Assembly (NCBI GenBank): GCA_902522465.1
Contig: CABYVV010000010.1
Coordinates: forward strand, 1-47,751
Direction of reading: 5' to 3'
Source of the DNA: an uncultured Alphaproteobacteria bacterium
GTDB taxonomy: Bacteria > Pseudomonadota > Alphaproteobacteria > Methylaequorales > Methylaequoraceae
Length of the DNA: 47,751 nucleotides
In this document: positions 1 through 8,031 of the stretch, in pieces
Position numbering within the stretch: the first letter of the stretch is position 1
How the letters are laid out: every line of letters begins with the position of its first letter
Notes under the pieces: generated by a model
What the model was told of the DNA's origin: nothing
Seen by the model: the letters and a program-made list of their open reading frames with translations, nothing else
Databases searched by the model: none
Program-made: the position numbers and the translations under genes

Positions 1-3000
1 TCACTACCAATTAGATTGGTAAACGAGATACTTGATGCTATTGCATCTGTGTTTGCATCATAAGCCTTAGACCCTGCTGAGGTTAGTACTTTTTTTGTTA
101 TTGTATATGTCTGTGAACCTCCGGTAAGAGTATAATTTGCTGCTAGCCCTGCAGATCCACCAACCCCATTACCCAATGTTAACGAACCCGCCGATGTATC
201 CGTTAGATTATATGTACCTACATTTGCAGATGATGCAGTTCCAAGACCACCTGCCATAGTAAGTGTCTCAGAATTAACCGTATCGGTTATTCCTGTTATA
301 TCAGATGCTACTATATTCGTAGAACCGTCATATTGCCTTGAGCCTACTATATCAACTGATTTACGATTAATGGTAAAACTATGCGTTCCACCTGTTAGTG
401 TATAGTTTGATGCTAAAGCTCCACTCGAGGCGCTTGCACCAGCTTCATCACTAATCGTAATACCGGATAAATTTGAAATCGAGTAAGTACCTGCATTTGC
501 GCTAGACGTCGCTGCTGTATTGCCTTTAACCAAAGTTTCACCAGATATTTGGTTTGTAAATGAAATATCTGAAGCGGCTGCTGTCGTGGTTGCATTATAA
601 ACTCGAGAACTATTACTATTTAAGACTTTCTTGTTAATTGCTAATGTTGCGGAAGTAAAATTATAGTTCGATGCAAGTCCACCACTTGATACTGTTGCAC
701 CTGATTGATCTCCAATTGCTAACGATCCTAGTGTAACTGCTTGAGTACTTGCTGAATAATTTTTACTGGATACGGACCCTTGCCCTGAAAGTGTGAGTGT
801 TTCTGAGCCCACAAGACCACTAAATGTCTCACTAGTGTTAGAATCAGTCGCATTAGATGAAGCATTTGTTGATCCATCATATTGACGAGACAAAGCAACT
901 GACACTGGCGCTTTTGTAATGTTAACTTGATGAGTTCCACCTGTAAGGGTGTAATTAGAAGCCAAACCACCGTTCAAACCATTAGAAACTGTTATACCAG
1001 ATGCATTTGATTGTACTGCGACATTACTGGCCACATTCTTTCTCGCACCAGTTGAAAGGCTAGTTGAAGTTGTTGTTTGGTTGCCGGTCACAACAGTTTC
1101 TGAGCCAATAAGCCCAGAAATCGTTGGCAATTCAGATGCGAGAACAACAGAACCTCCATCGTAGACCTTACTCCCACTAAGCCCTAGAACCTTTGGAGTT
1201 ATTGAATAACCATGAGAGCCTGAAGGTAATGTAAGTGTATAGTTTGTAGCCAGACCACCATTAGTACCATTAACTAACGATAAACCTGAACCATTACTGT
1301 TAATTGTTGATGCAACCCCAGCATCTTTGCTATCAGATGCTCCTGTACCTGATGTTGTCAAAGTTTCTCGAGTCCCATTTGATAAAACAAGTTGACCAGA
1401 ACTAAAACTACCAGAAGTATTAAAAATGTCAGAACTACCTCCATTTGAAAACGTTCCTTGAGCCGTGTAAGAGGCAATAGTACCTCCGTCAACATCCGTT
1501 GTTCCGTCATATTGACGTGTTCCAGTTAAGCGCACTGGTCTTGGGGTTATATCAATAGTCATAGATGCACCGGAAAATGTATAATTTGATGCTGCACTCA
1601 CCTGATCAGCCAATGCCCATGTGCCTGTGGCTACATTTTGGGTTCCTACATTTGCAGATGCTGAAATTCCATTTCCAGTCCAAAGTAAACTTTCTCCAAC
1701 AACTCCAAGATTTATTTGTGCCTCTGTTGAGTTAGAGTGAACCACAGTATCTCCATCATATTGCTTGGTTCCTGTAATAGTTACGGGTTTTGGATTAATT
1801 GTTACAGAGTGAGTTCCTCCTTCTATTTTATAATTTGCTCCTACTCCTCCATTTGTACCATTTCCCAAGGCTAAGGTTCCTTCACTAGCAATCGTTCTTG
1901 CACCAGCCCCAGCTAAATTTAGAGTACCTGAACCTGAAATCGTTAAAGTTTCAGTACCTATTGTACCTCCTATTGAAGATATAATGCTAGAATTAACCGT
2001 TTTGGTACCGTCATAAGTCCTAGATCCAGTTAAATTTACTGGTTTTTTAGCTATATCAACTGTTAAGAGATTGTTTAGTGCAATTGTGTTAATATTATAA
2101 GATCCTGCATCTGATCCACCAAGTGCTAATGTTCCTAAATTTCCCTGTGTTATGGTCACTCCATTTGCTACATTTTTAGAAGAGGCTGTGCCAGAGCCTG
2201 TAATAGATACAGAAGCACTTAAATTACTAGGATCTACAAAAGTAAGTAAGGTTCCTGATACAGTTAGTGATCCATCATATACCTTTGTTCCAGTGATGTA
2301 TGGCGTTGTAGCTGTAATGTCGACGGTATGAGTACCACCAGTAAGGGTATAGTTGCTTGCAGTTCCCGAATTATTACTTAAGGTGAATCCACTAATGTCT
2401 GAAAATGATAAATTACTTCCTGGTGTTGACTGAGATGCAACTCCATTACCACCTAAAGTTATCGTTTCTGATCCAACCAAATTACTTAATGTCATTGCTG
2501 AAGCTGGTATAGAGTTTGTGCTATTATCTGCTCGAGCACCATCTAAATCCAAGATTCTCTGTTGGATTATACCTCTGACATTTCCAGTAATTGTGTAGTT
2601 GCTTGATGCAGCTGTTCCATCTGCAAGTGTAAATCCAGAAACGTCATATGAACCTGCGTTAGATGCCGATCCAGAGGTAGTTCCTGTTCCAGTTAAACTA
2701 AGCGTTTCTAGTCCTACGCCAGTTCTTCCCACAAGATTAGCTGGTGGGTTAGACATAGTTTGGAATTCGAAAAATACATCATCAGTTGAACTAAAAGTAG
2801 CAGTCCCATCATATTGACGCTGAACTTGAACAGCTAGTGGTCTTTTCTGAATTTGAAAGTCTGCTGAGGAAAGATTATAGTTAGATGCAAGACCTCCATT
2901 CGAACCGTCTGCGAGAATAACGTTGCTTAAGGCCACCGATGTAAAACCAGATTCATCTGCCACCATGGTATTAAATGTATCATTACTTCCACCAAACGTT

Positions 3001-3375
3001 AACGTCTCACTACCTATTAAACCACTTTGAACACTAAAGTTAGCAGGGTACATATTTCTTGTCGCGTCATAAAACCTCTGGCCTCTAACCACTACATCTT
3101 TTGTATTAATCCTACCCGAAAGGGTTTGAGCTGTTCCACTTGTAGCCAAACCATAAACAGTTCCGTGCTTTGAATGGACTGGATTGATTGTATAAGCTGC
3201 ATTTGCGGTAACAGTTAAGCTCGTTCCTACATTAGCTTGTGAATATGTAAACGTTGGTGAATTAAGATTTAAATTCACATGTAACGGGTCATTCAAACTA
3301 TCTGACCCAAAAGTCGCAGCTGATGTCGAGTTTGTTCCATCATACGTTTTTCTTACTTGATGTGTTCCACCACCA
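1..3375 (-). repeat. Array of MBG/YDG-type protein repeats inside tpsA1 (at least 13 copies)
   Basis: Degenerate repeats of about 82-118 residues (mostly near 88) recur on the minus strand. Each has a (K/R)xYDG(S/T) core, a following G-E-TL-(T/S) segment and an ASNY-L-GG segment before the next copy. YDG-like cores lie near plus positions 60, 328, 592, 873, 1153, 1506, 1753, 2008, 2272, 2540 (degenerate), 2808, 3065 and 3341, so the spacing is about 250-350 bases. The DNA copies have diverged, so this is an old protein-level repeat rather than a recent DNA tandem repeat. The array continues past base 1. In established families such repeats (Pfam MBG/YDG type) occur in bacterial surface proteins. 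Confidence 0.85.
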
Positions 3376-6041
3376 ATATTTGCAAATGTTTTTGTAATTG
3401 TTCCTGGATCATAGGCGCTTAAAACTGCGTTTCCTGAGCCTGAGATTGAGCCCCCTGAATAAGCATACTGTACAAAGTTAGCTGCTGGTACATTGTTTAC
3501 ACTGACATCTGCGTTTCTTGTCTGCCTTAATTTCCAATTACCGTTTGGCGTATTAATTGATGAAATAGAGCCTAGTTGAGGGCTAATTACCGTTAAAGGA
3601 TTTGAAACAGCATTTGCAATCAACGTTCCTGCACTAAATGATTGAGATGATGTCGCACTGTTTGTTACAGAAATCGTATTTGATGCAGTTAAAGTACCAT
3701 TTAAAGTTATATTTCCTTGATTAGAATTATTTGATGCATTGACTGTAATAGTATCAGCGCTCATGTCACCACTTGGACTCAAAGATTGTGAATAACTTGA
3801 GGAACCGCTCAACATAGATATTGTTATTGAACCAGTGCCAACATTTAAGTTACCAGCTCCTGTTATATACCTATTCCCTGATCCAGTGCTACTTGCTGAA
3901 CCATGGTTTGCTTCTAAAATAAGGTCACCATTGGCTGTTGTTATATTTTGATTTATGTTAATCCTTCTTCCTGCTTGCATCGTTAAATCTCCACCTGAAG
4001 ATCCACCAGCTGTTATGGCACTAGATATCGTGATGTCACGGTTTGCTTGAAGTACAACGTTTGTTCCGGCAGTTAGAGCGTTGGAAATAGTTGACGAATT
4101 TATGTAGTAAGTCGAACTACTTCCGTTACTAAAACTAGAAACATCTGATAATGTTCTAGTGCCTGAGGAATTAACAATTATAAACCTAGGATCAAGAAGC
4201 AAAGTTCCACCGTTAAGAGCCACACCTTCAATATTGGCTCTTTTAAGGTAATCTTTCGATGAAATCTCTACAAAGCCTCCACCTTTTTCAAAAATCGCTG
4301 GGGGAGGAGGATCCACCTCAGATTTAATTTGGTTTTGATTTAGCTGAACCATTTGCTTCGGAGGAGGGTCCACAATTGATTCAACAAGTAGAGATTTATA
4401 TGTTATCGTCTCATGTGGAGGGTCTACAGACGAATTGAAGATGTTTCCACCACCCTTGTCTACGATCAAAGCTTTGGTTTCTGCACCTTTTGCATTGATT
4501 TTCCCGTTAAAATCAGTCATTTGGTCTGACCACACTACAGTCGTACCACCTTGACCTTTCTCACTAGAAACATCAATATTTGTATCCGCTGTGACGACAG
4601 TTTGCTTGGCATTTTGGATTAATGGTTGGTCGCCAAAGCGGGTTACAAATCCTTGTTTATTTTTATTATCCGTATTGGTTAATTTTTTGCCCCCAAGATA
4701 CTCACCACCTATTCTTACTTTCCCACCCATTTTATTTCCGGTTGCGGATATCTCTGATTTAGAAATTTGAACGCTATTTCCAGTTAAATCAATTTTTCCT
4801 CCTTTTCCTGCGCTAGAATTAGCTTTAAATAATCCTGATGAGGTATTAGTCGTTTTTGCTAAAGATCTTATCTCACCAGCCTTATTTGGAGCCGAAACAT
4901 CAACAACAACTTTCGGCGTTGAACTTATGCTTTTCTCAGACATAAAAATAACTGAACCACCTTTATCTATACTTCCTTGCGCTAAAATTGATCCATTTAG
5001 TTTTATAGAGTCTTTTGAAATTATGTTGACCTTTCCACCAGATCGACCTTTGGCAAAAATCTTCCCAGAATGGGATACTGAACGACCCCTCACAATAACT
5101 GTACCTGAAGGGCTGTGTGATTTGTGACCTGAAACGTCAATTTTTCCTGCAATTTTTATATTATCCTCAATAGGACTACCTATTACTACTTTTCCACTCT
5201 TTTCATTTATACTTCGAGCCACAATCATTCCTGATGATCCAATATTTACTGAAGCTCTAGATAAATATTTAGCTGTTGCAGCTGACAATTTAATAATTCC
5301 TCCATTAGCCTCTAGCTTTCCTGAGTTTGAAATTATGCTTTTTAAGGTTTTTCCATTTATATCCTTGATAACGCTGAGTTTGTTTGAGGGTACTGTAACA
5401 CTCATTAGACCATCTCCAACAAAATCTAATGTAATTTTCTCTCCTGCTCCCAAAGCTATCTTTCCTAGCTTGGCACTTACTATACCTGAATTAGAGATCC
5501 GTCCCCCTAAAAGGGCAGCATTACCACCACTCCCAATGATAATTTTACCCTTATTGTTGACACTTCTTGATGAACCGTTTCCAGTAAATTTGAATTTATT
5601 ATTTAGGAAATCTTCATTTTTAATATCTAGCGTTGATGCTGTAAAAGATCCGGTTTTAACAACACCTTCTTTGGTAATCATAACTCCATTTGGATTTATA
5701 ATTAAAACTTTTCCATTTGAATTTAGTTGACCTGCAATGGTTGACGGAGTTGAACCAGTAACTCTATTTAATGAGGAGGAGCTCGAAGATGGCATGTTGA
5801 AGTCAACTCTTCCATTTTTATGGATAGAAAATCCATTCCAGTTGATAATAGATTTATTTGAAGATTGATCAATAATCATGTGGTCCTGCGTGGGTCCTGA
5901 AATTTTTACATTTCCTGACTGAACCTCTGCACCCACAGGCATATCATTTGCTATCGTGGAGTGAAAAACATTAAGATTTAAGGCTAACCCACAGAATAGG
6001 CCTCTTAAAACCGACATTTTTTTTATTTTTCCATTAACCAC
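1..6041 (-). CDS. TpsA1: giant two-partner-secretion exoprotein (filamentous hemagglutinin-like), 3' end beyond left edge
   Basis: The minus-strand frame is open from here to base 1; I checked several points, including the last codons at the left edge. It encodes at least 2013 residues. A signal peptide is followed by a TPS secretion domain (about residues 35-300) with the NPNG motif and the SSSSSSLNRV stretch shared with TpsA2, then Gly/Ser-rich beta-helix-like sequence, a GGTLLLDP motif near residue 610, and from about residue 890 an array of MBG/YDG-type repeats running off the window. Inferred role: secreted or surface-attached adhesin or matrix protein exported by the TpsB encoded just upstream. 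Start choice: GTG at 6041 lies 11 nt after a GGAGG Shine-Dalgarno and gives a Lys-rich signal-peptide n-region; ATG at 6017 is the alternative. The family call is firm; the function is not known. Confidence 0.88.
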   Translation of the reverse strand, partial: MVNGKIKKMSVLRGLFCGLALNLNVFHSTIANDMPVGAEVQSGNVKISGPTQDHMIIDQSSNKSIINWNGFSIHKNGRVDFNMPSSSSSSLNRVTGSTPSTIAGQLNSNGKVLIINPNGVMITKEGVVKTGSFTASTLDIKNEDFLNNKFKFTGNGSSRSVNNKGKIIIGSGGNAALLGGRISNSGIVSAKLGKIALGAGEKITLDFVGDGLMSVTVPSNKLSVIKDINGKTLKSIISNSGKLEANGGIIKLSAATAKYLSRASVNIGSSGMIVARSINEKSGKVVIGSPIEDNIKIAGKIDVSGHKSHSPSGTVIVRGRSVSHSGKIFAKGRSGGKVNIISKDSIKLNGSILAQGSIDKGGSVIFMSEKSISSTPKVVVDVSAPNKAGEIRSLAKTTNTSSGLFKANSSAGKGGKIDLTGNSVQISKSEISATGNKMGGKVRIGGEYLGGKKLTNTDNKNKQGFVTRFGDQPLIQNAKQTVVTADTNIDVSSEKGQGGTTVVWSDQMTDFNGKINAKGAETKALIVDKGGGNIFNSSVDPPHETITYKSLLVESIVDPPPKQMVQLNQNQIKSEVDPPPPAIFEKGGGFVEISSKDYLKRANIEGVALNGGTLLLDPRFIIVNSSGTRTLSDVSSFSNGSSSTYYINSSTISNALTAGTNVVLQANRDITISSAITAGGSSGGDLTMQAGRRININQNITTANGDLILEANHGSASSTGSGNRYITGAGNLNVGTGSITISMLSGSSSYSQSLSPSGDMSADTITVNASNNSNQGNITLNGTLTASNTISVTNSATSSQSFSAGTLIANAVSNPLTVISPQLGSISSINTPNGNWKLRQTRNADVSVNNVPAANFVQYAYSGGSISGSGNAVLSAYDPGTITKTFANIGGGTHQVRKTYDGTNSTSAATFGSDSLNDPLHVNLNLNSPTFTYSQANVGTSLTVTANAAYTINPVHSKHGTVYGLATSGTAQTLSGRINTKDVVVRGQRFYDATRNMYPANFSVQSGLIGSETLTFGGSNDTFNTMVADESGFTSVALSNVILADGSNGGLASNYNLSSADFQIQKRPLAVQVQRQYDGTATFSSTDDVFFEFQTMSNPPANLVGRTGVGLETLSLTGTGTTSGSASNAGSYDVSGFTLADGTAASSNYTITGNVRGIIQQRILDLDGARADNSTNSIPASAMTLSNLVGSETITLGGNGVASQSTPGSNLSFSDISGFTLSNNSGTASNYTLTGGTHTVDITATTPYITGTKVYDGSLTVSGTLLTFVDPSNLSASVSITGSGTASSKNVANGVTITQGNLGTLALGGSDAGSYNINTIALNNLLTVDIAKKPVNLTGSRTYDGTKTVNSSIISSIGGTIGTETLTISGSGTLNLAGAGARTIASEGTLALGNGTNGGVGANYKIEGGTHSVTINPKPVTITGTKQYDGDTVVHSNSTEAQINLGVVGESLLWTGNGISASANVGTQNVATGTWALADQVSAASNYTFSGASMTIDITPRPVRLTGTRQYDGTTDVDGGTIASYTAQGTFSNGGSSDIFNTSGSFSSGQLVLSNGTRETLTTSGTGASDSKDAGVASTINSNGSGLSLVNGTNGGLATNYTLTLPSGSHGYSITPKVLGLSGSKVYDGGSVVLASELPTISGLIGSETVVTGNQTTTSTSLSTGARKNVASNVAVQSNASGITVSNGLNGGLASNYTLTGGTHQVNITKAPVSVALSRQYDGSTNASSNATDSNTSETFSGLVGSETLTLSGQGSVSSKNYSASTQAVTLGSLAIGDQSGATVSSGGLASNYNFTSATLAINKKVLNSNSSRVYNATTTAAASDISFTNQISGETLVKGNTAATSSANAGTYSISNLSGITISDEAGASASSGALASNYTLTGGTHSFTINRKSVDIVGSRQYDGSTNIVASDITGITDTVNSETLTMAGGLGTASSANVGTYNLTDTSAGSLTLGNGVGGSAGLAANYTLTGGSQTYTITKKVLTSAGSKAYDANTDAIASSISFTNLIGS

Positions 6042-6087
6042 TATGACAATTTCCTCCAAAGTCATATTTTTTACAATTTCCCTTATT

Positions 6088-7902
6088 CTAAAAAGTCATT
6101 GCTAAATTAACCAATAAATGTTGTTTGTTTAACCTCACATCTGAGACATCTTCTAAAACACCAGTCGCCCAATTTTTTGAAATCTCAACTTTTGCACTTA
6201 TATTCTTATTAAAAAAGTACTCATCAATGCTATCTACTTTAACGCCCAAACCAATTGATTTTGCAGCTGTTGCTCGATTCTCAACCGCTGTTGGCGTTAA
6301 TACATAAGCAACTCCAGCAGCTCCATAAACGTATGGAGAAATATTCAACTTATCACTTAGATTGTAGTTTTTGTTTAATTGTCCTCTGAAATACCAATTT
6401 TCATCACCGGAAATAGCTCCAGAAGTAAAACCACTGAGTTTGTTGGGACCAGTTATTCCAGATTGTTCAGAATTTAATAGATCATTAAATGCTAGCTGGC
6501 CTCCTAGATTTGTTTGAAACTGAAAATTATCTGCGAGTGCGACTGAATAAGTCGTATCCACCTTAAAATGTGTAAAATTATTTTTTCCGCTTGACCTTGA
6601 AAGAGGTGTTCCCTCTCCAACATCACCCAACGAACGTGCTGCTATATCAACACCTTTTGAAGCTTCAAAATCGATTCCAAGACAACCTACTTTACACCGA
6701 TTAATGCTTGCTCCAAATCGTAAAGCAGTAACTCTATCGTGACTTAAATCTTCATCTTCTCCTCCAACGTTAGTTTGTTGAATTTCATCTGTCCAACTCA
6801 CTGTTCCTCTAAAAAATACTGCTTTGTCTCTTTTATATACTAATGGGTATGACAAAGTAGCCGTGCCTGACTTCATATTAGCTTCTAAACCTAAATCTCT
6901 TGCGTCTCCACCAGGCCTTGTCATGCTTTCCATATAAGACAAACCCGCTGTCAAACCGTTATTTCCAACCGGAACAGACAAAGCTAGACCACCTGCTCTG
7001 ATGGGAACGTCGCCTCCTGAACCCTTCATTCCTTTAATCGTCGGTCTTGCTAGACCAAAAAGCGAGATTGTTTCACCAAGCCCTGTTGGAGAATTTATAA
7101 CCGCTCGTATCTGTCCCTGCTGCCTTCCAAGCTCCTCGCTTTGACTGTTGTCAAACGTAACCCCACCATTAAGTAATCTATGCTTGCTTTCAATTGCTAA
7201 AATTGTTCCTCCCTCGGTTTTTCCTGCTAGTAATGTGCTAGAAAGTGTTAGGCCTGCTGTATTTCCTGCCAGCAAAAGTTGTCGTTCTATTTTAGAAAAT
7301 TTAAGGGATTTTTGATTTATCAGAGGTTTTAAATATGAGTATATCCTTCTTAACTGTAAGGTTGGCACTTTTGAGAGATCTAGTTGTTCTATGAAGCCAT
7401 CAATTACTTTTATAAAAACGGTTGCTTGTTCAGGTTCAAGCTCTTGCGTAGGTAGAACCACCCTAACAAGTGGAAATCCTTTATCATTATAATCTTTTTC
7501 AATTTCTAAAGCCAATTCATACAAATCTGATATACTTTGTTCCTGTCCAATTATTTGCTTTTGATATTTATCAATTGATATGATTTTTTGTAATTCTTGT
7601 GGTGCTAGAATAATTAATGTCTCGGGAGTTATAGTTATTCCAGTGTCCTCTTGCTGTTGAATTTCTATTTGTGGAATTTCCGGAATAATTTCCTGCTGCT
7701 TTTTCATGTCGTAATAGTTTGTAGCAGGCGGCTTTTGAAACATTTTTGGTAGTGCCTGACTAGGTGTTCGTGCTGTTGCTGCCTCCAAATTAGACACAAA
7801 GGATAGACTCACAACAAACATGAGAATAAAATGAACAATCAAACTTTCAATTTTTAAATATCGAAAGAAATGATTGTGAAATATGTTGACAAAATCTCCC
7901 AT
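6088..7902 (-). CDS. TpsB1: two-partner-secretion outer-membrane transporter (ShlB/FhaC family)
   Basis: About 604 residues, the usual TpsB size. A hydrophobic signal segment ends near residue 41. A POTRA_2-type domain follows (about 95-172, with RVVLPTQ and the IDGFIE segment), then a 16-strand barrel domain ending in Phe, as expected for BAM-dependent insertion. It should export TpsA1, whose gene starts 46 bases downstream. The L6 signature normally reading VRGY/F appears as LSGF near residue 487, so the key Arg is Ser. The beta13 motif that normally carries Asp reads PYVYGAAG. A C-x3-C pair lies near residue 404. Start: a stop codon precedes the TTG at 7905, so ATG 7902 is the best choice; no clear Shine-Dalgarno is seen. 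Confidence 0.9.
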   Translation of the reverse strand: MGDFVNIFHNHFFRYLKIESLIVHFILMFVVSLSFVSNLEAATARTPSQALPKMFQKPPATNYYDMKKQQEIIPEIPQIEIQQQEDTGITITPETLIILAPQELQKIISIDKYQKQIIGQEQSISDLYELALEIEKDYNDKGFPLVRVVLPTQELEPEQATVFIKVIDGFIEQLDLSKVPTLQLRRIYSYLKPLINQKSLKFSKIERQLLLAGNTAGLTLSSTLLAGKTEGGTILAIESKHRLLNGGVTFDNSQSEELGRQQGQIRAVINSPTGLGETISLFGLARPTIKGMKGSGGDVPIRAGGLALSVPVGNNGLTAGLSYMESMTRPGGDARDLGLEANMKSGTATLSYPLVYKRDKAVFFRGTVSWTDEIQQTNVGGEDEDLSHDRVTALRFGASINRCKVGCLGIDFEASKGVDIAARSLGDVGEGTPLSRSSGKNNFTHFKVDTTYSVALADNFQFQTNLGGQLAFNDLLNSEQSGITGPNKLSGFTSGAISGDENWYFRGQLNKNYNLSDKLNISPYVYGAAGVAYVLTPTAVENRATAAKSIGLGVKVDSIDEYFFNKNISAKVEISKNWATGVLEDVSDVRLNKQHLLVNLAMTF

Positions 7903-7933
7903 CAATCACAAGTCTTTTTTAATTTTCCAAGCC

Positions 7934-8001
7934 TGTGGATAATGACATAAATAACTAAGATTTACAACGTTTTTTTTTAAAACGTCCATTACTTATCCAC
8001 A
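7934..8001. promoter_or_regulatory. Two consensus DnaA boxes in inverted orientation between the TPS modules
   Basis: The plus strand has TGTGGATAA at 7934-7942 and TTATCCACA at 7993-8001. Both are exact matches to the 9-mer DnaA-box consensus, in opposite orientations in a 129-bp intergenic gap, and both are followed by AATGACA. They lie upstream of tpsB1 and just downstream of the tpsA2 stop. DnaA binding, as transcriptional control or titration, is inferred; two exact 9-mers this close in an A/T-rich gap could arise by chance but are notable. Confidence 0.5.
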
Positions 8002-8026
8002 ATGACAAGTTTATAATTGTAAATCT
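7958..8026. repeat. Nested inverted repeats downstream of tpsA2
   Basis: AGATTTACAA at 7958-7967 is inverted as TTGTAAATCT at 8017-8026. Inside it, 7967-7985 forms a second hairpin with ACGTTTT/AAAACGT arms and a five-T loop. The stems are A/T-rich and lack a clear downstream T tract on the minus strand, so a classical terminator for tpsA2 is only one possibility. A structured mRNA end or a protein-binding site fits equally well. Confidence 0.4.
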
Positions 8027-8031
8027 CTATT

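Noticed and set aside
1-3400. Regular 250-350 base periodicity as a CRISPR or DNA satellite
   Set aside because: The unit is far too long for CRISPR and the DNA copies differ strongly; the period is that of the protein repeat.
2599-5730. Plus-strand ORFs of 66-131 residues antisense to tpsA1
   Set aside because: They are shadows of the long minus-strand reading frame; their Pro/Leu/Ser-rich translations show no domain and no ribosome-binding site.
1-6041. Possible frameshifted or decayed hemagglutinin gene
   Set aside because: I translated the minus-strand frame at several points down to base 3 and it remains open and repeat-consistent. It only lacks a stop because the window ends.
7967-7985. 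Rho-independent terminator for tpsA2
   Set aside because: The hairpin stem is A/T-rich and no T tract follows on the minus strand, so it is kept only as an inverted repeat.
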